Shown piece by piece: positions 23,676 to 30,704 of a stretch of 30,997 nt of DNA; the stretch's first letter is position 1, and each line of letters opens with the position of its first letter. A model generated the notes under the pieces. The model had not been told where the DNA came from. It did no database searches and was given only the letters and a program-made list of their open reading frames with translations. The position numbers and the translations under genes are program-made. Origin of the DNA: Ardenticatenaceae bacterium (GTDB taxonomy: Bacteria; Chloroflexota; Anaerolineae; Promineifilales; Promineifilaceae); NCBI GenBank assembly GCA_020634415.1, contig JACKBT010000051.1:1-30997 (forward strand), written 5' to 3'.

Positions 23676-25190
23676 TTGACTCAACCCATCATCATCGGCG
23701 CTGGTTTATCTGGTTTAACGGCCGCTTGTCATTTAGCCGAACGGGGTTTGCCGCCTATTGTGTTGGAGGCTGACCCCGTTTTTGCTGGTGGGCGGCTGGC
23801 GGGTGGGGAGACGGTGCAGGTGGGGGAGCATTCCTTTCGCTTGGAACACGGGGTTCATGGTTTTTGGCAGCCTTATATCAATCTGTTTGCCCTCCTAGAT
23901 CGCTATCAAATTGACCCTGGTTTCCTGGCCGCGCAAGAAGAGACCTGGGTGCATCGGCAGCACGGTTATGTGAAACGGGCTTTGGTGGGCAGTGCCATTC
24001 GCGGCAGTTGGCTGCCCGCGCCGCTGCATTATCTGGCGCTGTTTTTGCGGCCGCGCTTTCTGCACATCATTGGCTGGCGCGGCTTTGTCTCGCTGCTGTC
24101 GGTCTGGTACAGCCTGATTTTGGCGGTGGGGATTGATCCGCTGCGCGAGCAGCAGCCGATGGCGGGACTGTCGCTGCTGGATTTCACCAAAGGCTGGTCG
24201 AAAACGGTGCGGGATTTTGGCATTGGTCTGGCGCGGAACAGTCTTTCGGCCAATGCGGCAGACATTCCGATGGCGGGGTTTGTGGCTTTTTTGCGCTATT
24301 ACACGCTGCTGCGGCGGGATGCCTGGGGCTTTTTTTATCTACCAGGGGATGCGGGAACCTGTTTGATTGAGCCTTTGCAGCGAAAGTTGGTGGCGATGGG
24401 GGGTGAGGTGCGCGGGGGAACGGCCGTTACCCATCTTACCCGCACCGACGATGACGGCTGGCACATCCACAGTAACCAGCCCACCCTCAGCACCAACCAC
24501 CTCATCCTGGCCGCTGACCCCGACAACGCGCACAAAATCCTACAACAGAGCGGCCTTGTTACAGAAAGTGATGATTTTTATTGGCCGAGGGGACGGGCAA
24601 CGGCCGTTATCCGGCTCTGGTTTAATCGTGCGCCCCAACCCAGTTCTAGTTCTGAAGCGGGCATTTTTACGGGCGACTTTACGGTGGACAACTTTTTCTG
24701 GCTGCAGCGGCTGCAACGGCCGTATCGGGCGTGGCATGAGGCGACGGGGGGCAGTGCTATTGAGGTGCATGTTTATGATGCGGAGGAGGTGTTGGCGCAG
24801 CCGAATGCGGTTTTGTTGGCGAAGGTGGTGGGGGAGGTAACGGCCGTTTTCCCCGAACTGCGCGGCTGTCTGATTCACCAGCATTTGCAGCGCAACAGTG
24901 TCAATCATACTTTGTTTGGCATTGGGGCGGCCAATAAGCATGTCGGTGTGGTTACACCCTGGGCCAATCTTACCTGCTGCGGCGATTGGGTGTATGACCC
25001 GGCACCTTCATTTTTTATGGAGCGGGCCGCTTTGACGGGCATCAAGGCGGCTAACCGCATCTTGCAAGAAGAGGCACGGCCCACTTTTGCCCTTGAGCCG
25101 TATCCTGTGCCGGAACCTTTGGCGGCGTTGGTGGAACGGCTGATGCACCGAGGGCGGCGGCGTTTGCTGGCGCGGCGGCGGGGGGGATAA
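23676..25190 (+). CDS. FAD-dependent amine-oxidase/carotenoid-desaturase-like oxidoreductase
   Basis: 504 aa. The N-terminal Rossmann dinucleotide motif is GAGLSG (8-13), with an acidic residue at about 31 (VLEAD) and the GGRL motif that follows in amine oxidases and carotenoid desaturases. The C-terminus has the second FAD contact region (CGDWVYDPAPSFFMERAALTGIKAANRIL). This is the layout of the FAD-linked carotene desaturase, hydroxysqualene-oxidase and amine-oxidase superfamily. No crt or hpn genes lie nearby, so the substrate is open. There is one hydrophobic patch at about 110-150 that could touch the membrane. The start is TTG with GGAG five bases upstream, set at the edge of a cruciform repeat. 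The last residues are Arg-rich. Confidence 0.82.
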   Translation: MTQPIIIGAGLSGLTAACHLAERGLPPIVLEADPVFAGGRLAGGETVQVGEHSFRLEHGVHGFWQPYINLFALLDRYQIDPGFLAAQEETWVHRQHGYVKRALVGSAIRGSWLPAPLHYLALFLRPRFLHIIGWRGFVSLLSVWYSLILAVGIDPLREQQPMAGLSLLDFTKGWSKTVRDFGIGLARNSLSANAADIPMAGFVAFLRYYTLLRRDAWGFFYLPGDAGTCLIEPLQRKLVAMGGEVRGGTAVTHLTRTDDDGWHIHSNQPTLSTNHLILAADPDNAHKILQQSGLVTESDDFYWPRGRATAVIRLWFNRAPQPSSSSEAGIFTGDFTVDNFFWLQRLQRPYRAWHEATGGSAIEVHVYDAEEVLAQPNAVLLAKVVGEVTAVFPELRGCLIHQHLQRNSVNHTLFGIGAANKHVGVVTPWANLTCCGDWVYDPAPSFFMERAALTGIKAANRILQEEARPTFALEPYPVPEPLAALVERLMHRGRRRLLARRRGG

Positions 25191-25255
25191 CGGCCGTTTA
25201 CTCACTTTAGCTGGGCTGCTGTTCAATCGGGAATGGCAGCAAAGGAAAGGGAACG

Positions 25256-25684
25256 ATGAGTCGAAAGCAGAAGCAGAAGGAAGTTGAAGCGCGTGTGGGG
25301 AAGTTCATCGGTACGGCCGTTCTGGTTATCTTTGTGGGCAGCATTCTGTGGTCTATGTGGGCAGAGACCTTGTATCCTTTGATCCGAGCGGGTGATTGGC
25401 GGTCGGTTGTTCTGCATTTGGTTGGGCTGCCTTTGATTTTGGTGGGTGTGGGTATGTTTGTGTATGGGGGGTATGTGTTTGTGCGGGGAACTTTGGGCGC
25501 ATATGCCGATGAGCAGATGGTGCAAAGTATGCTGACGATTCGCAGCAAATCGCCGCGTAAAGAGGTGACGGCGGCGCGATGGCAAACGCTGCGCATTTTT
25601 TGGCAGATGTGGAAGCGGGGGCTGGCCTGGTTGGGGCTGGGTTTTCTGGTTTTGGCTGTGGGCAGTGTGGTGATTAATTTGTGA
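25256..25684 (+). CDS. Small three-helix membrane protein, unknown
   Basis: 142 aa that I do not recognise. A basic N-terminus (MSRKQKQKEVEAR) is followed by three hydrophobic helices at about 20-38, 50-75 and 120-140, and by a basic loop (IRSKSPRKEVTAARWQ) between helices 2 and 3. AAAGGGAA lies just before the ATG. It is 65 bp downstream of the FAD oxidoreductase on the same strand, so co-expression is possible. It has the AACGGCCGTT palindrome inside and just after the gene, in line with resident DNA. Confidence 0.7.
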   Translation: MSRKQKQKEVEARVGKFIGTAVLVIFVGSILWSMWAETLYPLIRAGDWRSVVLHLVGLPLILVGVGMFVYGGYVFVRGTLGAYADEQMVQSMLTIRSKSPRKEVTAARWQTLRIFWQMWKRGLAWLGLGFLVLAVGSVVINL

Positions 25685-25746
25685 GAACGGCCGTTTCCCC
25701 ATTGCAGGAACGGCTTTGGCTGGAAACGGGAATTGGCTGTGCTTTC

Positions 25747-25755
25747 TGATATAAT
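25747..25755 (+). promoter_or_regulatory. Extended -10 promoter of the RHH/retropepsin pair
   Basis: TGATATAAT: TG one base before a perfect TATAAT (25750-25755). No good -35 at the right distance, as expected for an extended -10 site. It lies 30 bp upstream of the ATG at 25786, with AGGAG in between. Confidence 0.55.
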
Positions 25756-25785
25756 CAGGCACACACTGTAATGTAGGAGAACATC

Positions 25786-26190
25786 ATGACGACACAAATT
25801 CTCTTGATGCTACCAGATGAGTTATATGAAGAAGCTGCTCATGCAGCCGAGGTACAAAACATGCACCTTGATAACTTGCTCGTCAACCTCATCAGAACCG
25901 GGCTGCCCGGTGCTGAGAATAAGCCATCTTTGATGACATATGAGCCAGATCGTGATGTCGAAAAAGAGATAAATGCTTACCACCAACTACATCCTACGCT
26001 CAAAAAGAACTATTTGGGGCAACACGTGGCTATTTTGGATGGAGAGCTGATCGATCATGACGCTGATGGGGTGGCCCTTAGCCAGCGTGTTTATGAAAAA
26101 TTCCCAGACAAGTTTATTTTAATTCGGGAAGTAGAAACTGAATCGGATAGAATTCTACATTTCCGTTCGCCCAGGCTGTTACGAAACTGA
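25786..26190 (+). CDS. RHH / DUF5678-like small protein
   Basis: 134 aa. Residues 1-42 (TTQILLMLPDELYEEAAHAA) look like a ribbon-helix-helix N-terminus. The C-terminal half, YLGQHVAILDGELIDHDADG to FILIREVE, matches my memory of DUF5678 domains, which often precede a retropepsin-like gene. Function is unknown; a regulatory or antitoxin-like role is conceivable from the RHH part. TAGGAG precedes the ATG. Its stop and the next gene's ATG overlap as TGATG, so the two are translationally coupled. The pair lacks the AACGGCCGTT palindrome. Confidence 0.72.
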   Translation: MTTQILLMLPDELYEEAAHAAEVQNMHLDNLLVNLIRTGLPGAENKPSLMTYEPDRDVEKEINAYHQLHPTLKKNYLGQHVAILDGELIDHDADGVALSQRVYEKFPDKFILIREVETESDRILHFRSPRLLRN

Positions 26191-26582
26191 TGATGGTTGT
26201 TTATACATTTGACTATGATTCGAGCTATGCTGGGCCCGCTTTGCCAGTTGTGGAGCTAACTGTACGGCATTTGTTGACAGATGAATACGTTTCTTGCAAA
26301 GCTATTGTAGATTCAGGTGCAGATGCAACGATGATTCCCCTAAATGATTTACATAAGATCGGTGCTCGTAAAGTAGATGCACGCTGGATGTCTGGGGTGA
26401 GTGGTCTTAGTTATAAGGTTGATATTTACGAGGTAATCATACAAATCGGCGCGTATACAATTCCTAAAGTTTATGCTGTGGCTGACAGACAAAATCAGCC
26501 AATGATTTTAGGCAGAGATGTATTGAATCATTTGGTTACGACGCTCAATGGATTAGCCAATGTAGTCGAAATTTCACAGTAA
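26190..26582 (+). CDS. Retropepsin-like aspartic protease-family protein
   Basis: 130 aa. The catalytic-type motif is VDSGADATMIP with Asp41 in D-S-G-A. A hydrophobic strand pattern and the C-terminal PMILGRDVLN (104-113) follow, the usual signature of single-domain bacterial retropepsins, which act as homodimers. The substrate is unknown. It starts inside the stop of the DUF5678-like gene (TGATG overlap) and ends 2 bp before the start codon of the methyltransferase. The three could therefore lie on one message, but the methyltransferase has a different base composition and many AACGGCCGTT copies. ATG 26190 or the next ATG at 26193 is the start. Confidence 0.78.
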   Translation: MMVVYTFDYDSSYAGPALPVVELTVRHLLTDEYVSCKAIVDSGADATMIPLNDLHKIGARKVDARWMSGVSGLSYKVDIYEVIIQIGAYTIPKVYAVADRQNQPMILGRDVLNHLVTTLNGLANVVEISQ

Positions 26583-26584
26583 GT

Positions 26585-28663
26585 ATGTCTGCCATTGACA
26601 CGGCCGTTTCCCCTCTCCTGGACACCGATTTTGCGGTTGATCTTGCCAACCAGTTGGCCCAATTTGAGACTTACAACAAACACCATTACCGTCCTAACAC
26701 CTACCTGCACAAATGGTGGGCGCGGCGCTGTGGCAGCACCTTTCGCCTCATTTTGAAGCACTTGGTAGATGATCCCGCTATGCGCGATTATTACGCGGCG
26801 GGGGGATTGGAGGGCAAGATTATTCTTGACCCGATGATGGGCGGGGGGACGACGCTGCATGAGGCGATTCGGCTGGGGGCTAATGTGATTGGGGCGGATA
26901 TTGACCCGATTCCTGTTTTGCAGGCGCGGGCATCGCTGACGCGGCTGCCGTTGGTGGATTTGCAGCGGGCTTTTGGCCGTTTTTTGCGTGAGTTGCAGGC
27001 GGAATTGGCCCCTTTGTATGAGACGTGCTGCCCGTTTTGTGCAACGGCCGTTCCCCAACGCTACACCCTCTATGCCCTGCGCCGCCGCTGTGCCTGTGGC
27101 GAATGTCTGTTTGTGGATTCGCTGACTTTGCGCCACGAGACCGATGGCTCGGCTATTCACATTGAGCCAACGACGCATGATATTTTGGCGGATGGGCGGG
27201 TGATGGGGCGCAGTACGGCCGTTAATCCGCGCCCCATTTTGGAGCGGACGGCGACGAGCTGTGGTGTGTGTGGGGAGGGTTATGAGGAGCTGTTGAATGT
27301 GGCCTATTACGGCCGTTACACGCCCATCGCCATCGTCGGCAAATGCCCGCAGCATGGCCTCTTTTTCACCGCGCCGCAGGCCCAAGATTGGCAGTTGTGG
27401 CAAACGGCCGAATCCCAACGTCCCCAACAAAGAATGCAAGCTGCCGAGTTCCCCTCAGTTCCCCCCAGTTCCCTCAAAGGAACTGAGGGGAGCTTGGGGG
27501 AACTGAAGCCTTACTTTGATATTGCTGACTTTCTCATCCCGCCAGGTTCCAAATCGGATGCGCTGAGAGAACGGCGCGTCGGCACTTATTTAGACCTGTT
27601 TGCCAGCCGCCAACTGCTGGTTTGGCAGAAGGCGATTGACCTGCTGCCTCAGTTTGGGCCGTCCATTCGCCTAAATTTGGGGCTGTTGGTCTCGACGGCG
27701 TTGGAGTTTAACTCGATGTTGTGCGGTTATAAGGGGGGCAGTGCGCGGCGGGCGGGGGCGATTCGGCATACGTTTACCTATCACGCTTATTCGTTTCCGT
27801 ATACGGCCGTTGAAAACAACCCCATCTACCCGGAGCGAGCGTCTGGTTCGCTGCAAAATCTGTTTGTCAGCCGCATTGTGCGGGGGCGTAAATGGGCGGG
27901 ACGGCCGATTGAACGGTGCATCGTCAATGGCAAAGCGGAGAAGGTGACGATTGACGGAGAGCGGGACAGCGGTGAGGAGGTGCGGCGTTTTGAGGAGTTG
28001 GCGAACGGCCGTCAAAAATTCCTGCTTCTGCAAGGCTCATCGGTCAATCTCAATTTGCCGGAGGCCAGTGTGGATTTTATTGTCACCGACCCGCCTTATT
28101 TTGACAGTGTGCAGTATGGTGATTTGGCTGCTTTTTTCCGCGTTTGGCTGCAAAAATTATTGCCCAGCGATGTGGTAGAGACGGAACATGTTCCGTCTCT
28201 ACGGCATTATTCGTTAGACGAATCGGCCGTTAAACCCCAATCAAATGGGTATGGCACGGGCCAATACCGGCGGGTGTTGTCAGGGATTTTTGTGGAGTGT
28301 GCGCGGGTGTTGAAGGAGGACGGCCGTTTTATCTTTACCTTTCATCATTGGAAAGCACAGGGCTGGGCGGATTTGACGGTTGCGCTCAAACAGGCTGGCT
28401 TTTTCCTCGTCAACCATTACGTGGTTCATGCGGAAAACCCCGTTTCGGTGCATCTTGCCAACCAGGATGTGATGCTGCACGATTTGATTTTGGTGTTGGC
28501 GAAACGGCCGTCCAGAGAGTGGCAACTGCCGGAAACGATCCAGCTAGAGAAGGGGAGTGATGAATTTGTGAAGGGATGTGGAACGGCCGTTGGTTACTAC
28601 CTCCAAGCCGCGCTCACTGCCGATAAAATCGAAGCCCAGTGGCAGGCACAATTGGCTTTTTAG
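26585..28663 (+). CDS. Site-specific DNA methyltransferase with zinc-ribbon insert (COG1743/DUF1156-like)
   Basis: 692 aa. HKWWARRCGSTFRLIL (about 42-57) and SAM-binding motif I, LDPMMGGGTTLHEA (81-94), lie near the N-terminus. A zinc ribbon follows (CCPFC at 148-152 and CACGEC at 169-174). Catalytic motif IV is DPPY at 502-505. This order, with motif I far ahead of DPPY and a Zn ribbon between, fits the large COG1743-type amino-methyltransferases (N6-adenine or N4-cytosine). No restriction, helicase or DUF499 partner is adjacent, so it appears solitary. Two repeats are read in frame: a 60-bp array of six 10-mers (27448-27507, about residues 288-308) and a 28-bp palindrome (28175-28202). No clear ribosome binding site precedes the ATG; coupling to the retropepsin gene is possible. 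Confidence 0.8.
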   Translation: MSAIDTAVSPLLDTDFAVDLANQLAQFETYNKHHYRPNTYLHKWWARRCGSTFRLILKHLVDDPAMRDYYAAGGLEGKIILDPMMGGGTTLHEAIRLGANVIGADIDPIPVLQARASLTRLPLVDLQRAFGRFLRELQAELAPLYETCCPFCATAVPQRYTLYALRRRCACGECLFVDSLTLRHETDGSAIHIEPTTHDILADGRVMGRSTAVNPRPILERTATSCGVCGEGYEELLNVAYYGRYTPIAIVGKCPQHGLFFTAPQAQDWQLWQTAESQRPQQRMQAAEFPSVPPSSLKGTEGSLGELKPYFDIADFLIPPGSKSDALRERRVGTYLDLFASRQLLVWQKAIDLLPQFGPSIRLNLGLLVSTALEFNSMLCGYKGGSARRAGAIRHTFTYHAYSFPYTAVENNPIYPERASGSLQNLFVSRIVRGRKWAGRPIERCIVNGKAEKVTIDGERDSGEEVRRFEELANGRQKFLLLQGSSVNLNLPEASVDFIVTDPPYFDSVQYGDLAAFFRVWLQKLLPSDVVETEHVPSLRHYSLDESAVKPQSNGYGTGQYRRVLSGIFVECARVLKEDGRFIFTFHHWKAQGWADLTVALKQAGFFLVNHYVVHAENPVSVHLANQDVMLHDLILVLAKRPSREWQLPETIQLEKGSDEFVKGCGTAVGYYLQAALTADKIEAQWQAQLAF
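27448..27507. repeat. Tandem-decamer hairpin inside the methyltransferase gene
   Basis: Exactly six 10-mers: GTTCCCCTCA, GTTCCCCCCA and GTTCCCTCAA, then AGGAACTGAG, GGGAGCTTGG and GGGAACTGAA. The second three are roughly the reverse complement of the first. Sixty bases keep the frame and encode a Ser/Pro/Gly-rich stretch (FPSVPPSSLKGTEGS) in a likely loop. Confidence 0.85.
28175..28202. repeat. Perfect 28-bp palindrome inside the methyltransferase gene
   Basis: Arms GTAGAGACGGAACA and TGTTCCGTCTCTAC with no spacer. It is read in frame (residues about 531-540, VETEHVPSL). Palindromes beginning GTAGAGAC are, as I recall, common dispersed elements in cyanobacteria and related genomes, normally between genes. 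Confidence 0.85.
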
Positions 28664-28664
28664 T

Positions 28665-30704
28665 TCAGGCAGCTTGCTTTTCCACCTGACACAACCCTCT
28701 AATTACCCTGCCCGATTCGCCATCGGCGACCACCACCAGCACATCCCCTGTTTGCAGCACGGTGTTGCCATGCGGAATAATCACCTGTGAGCCACGCCGT
28801 ACACTGGCAATCACACATTCATGCGGCCAGGTTGTTTCATAAATCTGATGCCCCTGGCAAACTGCTCCTTCCTGGATAGTGACTTCTTCCACATGCACAC
28901 CACTGTACACACCTAAACGCACTTGATGGGCATGATGGCGCAGGGTGGCTCGTCGCGTTAAAGCCGTATCATAGGCGCGAATGACATCACCGCGCCGCAA
29001 AACGCCTAACAACTGGCGCGAATTATCACGGGACACAACCGGCAAACGGCCGACATCACGGACACTCATACGCCGCAGCGCCACCCCTAAGGATTCATCC
29101 GGGTAGGCCACCAACAAATTCTTGGTACAAATCTCGCCTACAGATGGATCATCGGTTTCTTCCTTTTCGCCCTGTTGGCGATTGCTCCGCTCAATATCTT
29201 GAATGGTCAAAATGCCCACCAGGTCATTGGTCTTGTTGACGACGGGCAAACCGTGATGCCGCCACTGTTCTAATTTCTCGATGGCCGTTGTCCGCGACTC
29301 TGTTTCATATAAGACATGTTCGGCCTTTTGGGTCATAACTTCGCCTACGGTGATCGCCAGCAGAACTTCCACATCTCGCCCTTGTTGAATGCGAATGCCT
29401 TTTCGGGCCAGCCCTAAAGTATAAACCGAGTCGCTTTGCAGGCGTTGAGAGATGATCATGCTGACGACGACGGCAAACATGAGGGGCAGGATGATGCGAT
29501 AGTCGTTGGTCATTTCAAAGAGGAGGAGAACGGCCGTTAACGGGGCATGAACCGCCCCCGCCAATACCGCCGCCATGCCCACCATAGCAAAAGCGGGTGC
29601 ATCAATCTGCAAAGAGGGGAATAAAAGCGACATGGTGGAGCCATAGGCCATGCCGGCCACTGCGCCCAAAAAGAGCGAGGGGGCAAACACACCACCAGGA
29701 AAACCACCACCCACGCTGATGGATGTCATCATGAGCTTGGCAATTAAGAGGGCAATGAGCAAGGGAATGGCGAAAGATTCGCCAGCCAGGACTCTTTCGA
29801 TTGTCCCGTAGCCCACACCGAAGATTTGGGGTAATAAGATGCCGACAAGGCCAACGGCCGTTCCCGCCAAAGCCGGTTTCAGCCAACGGGGAATCTCGAG
29901 ATCATGGAAAAAATCTTGAAAGCGATAGAGTGCCCGGACATAAATGGCCGCAATCGGCCCCGCCAAAAGCCCCAGCCCCAAATAAAGGAACAGTTCCCAG
30001 GCCGAATTCAAATCATAAGCAGGCACACGGAAAGCAGGCTGTGCGCCCGACACGGCCTGCGTAAAAGCCGCCGAGATAACGGCCGCTAACACCACCACCC
30101 CCAACGCACTGCCGCTAATCTCCCCCAACACAATCTCCAGAGCAAAAAATACCCCGGCAATCGGGGCATTAAAAGCAGCGGCGACACCGGCGGCAGCCCC
30201 TGCCGCCACCAAGGCTCGCACCCGCTCATCCGAGAGGCGCGACAACTGCCCAAACATGGAGCCAAGATTGGCCCCAATCTGCACTGAGGGGTCTTCTGGC
30301 CCCACCGAGGCCCCACTGCCGATGGCGAAAGCGGCCGCCACCGACTTGGCCGGAATTCGCCGATAGCGCAAACGGCCGCCATACAAAGCTACCGCCTCCA
30401 TGATGCCGGCCACACCATGATGCCGCTCTTCACCCACAAAGTTGTGCAAAATCAGGCCCACCACAACGCCGCCTATAATGGGCAAAATAAAAACGGTCCA
30501 GCCGCCCCAGCTCGCCAAAAAGCCACCCAGCCGCTCAAACATAAAGGTGTTCGTCAGCTCAATCATCTGTTTGAACAGCCACACGCCCATACCGGCCGTT
30601 AAGCCCACCAGCAGGGCTGCGCCGCCCAAAACTACCGATTCCGAGGGCTGTACTCTATCCAGCCAAAGTGGAATTTGTTGTCGAAAATAACTTCTAAAAT
30701 TCAT
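28665..30704 (-). CDS. ClC-family chloride channel/transporter with CBS pair and TrkA-C domain
   Basis: 679 aa. Residues 20-430 are a ClC membrane domain of about ten or more helices. The family's second motif appears as GPEDPSVQIG (135-144), keeping the gating glutamate (Glu137) but with Pro and Asp in place of the usual Arg/Lys and Gly. The third motif is GGGFPGGVFAPSLFLGA. Two CBS domains follow (about 450-590: VGEVMTQKAEHVLYE; VGEICTKNLLVAYPDESLG). A TrkA-C (RCK_C) domain ends the chain (about 600-670: HVEEVTIQEGAVCQGHQIYE; GDVLVVVADGE). It moves chloride or a similar anion across the cytoplasmic membrane; CBS and TrkA-C suggest control by a nucleotide or another small ligand. GGGTGAA precedes the ATG. 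It is convergent with the methyltransferase, with one base between stops. Confidence 0.93.
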   Translation of the reverse strand: MNFRSYFRQQIPLWLDRVQPSESVVLGGAALLVGLTAGMGVWLFKQMIELTNTFMFERLGGFLASWGGWTVFILPIIGGVVVGLILHNFVGEERHHGVAGIMEAVALYGGRLRYRRIPAKSVAAAFAIGSGASVGPEDPSVQIGANLGSMFGQLSRLSDERVRALVAAGAAAGVAAAFNAPIAGVFFALEIVLGEISGSALGVVVLAAVISAAFTQAVSGAQPAFRVPAYDLNSAWELFLYLGLGLLAGPIAAIYVRALYRFQDFFHDLEIPRWLKPALAGTAVGLVGILLPQIFGVGYGTIERVLAGESFAIPLLIALLIAKLMMTSISVGGGFPGGVFAPSLFLGAVAGMAYGSTMSLLFPSLQIDAPAFAMVGMAAVLAGAVHAPLTAVLLLFEMTNDYRIILPLMFAVVVSMIISQRLQSDSVYTLGLARKGIRIQQGRDVEVLLAITVGEVMTQKAEHVLYETESRTTAIEKLEQWRHHGLPVVNKTNDLVGILTIQDIERSNRQQGEKEETDDPSVGEICTKNLLVAYPDESLGVALRRMSVRDVGRLPVVSRDNSRQLLGVLRRGDVIRAYDTALTRRATLRHHAHQVRLGVYSGVHVEEVTIQEGAVCQGHQIYETTWPHECVIASVRRGSQVIIPHGNTVLQTGDVLVVVADGESGRVIRGLCQVEKQAA

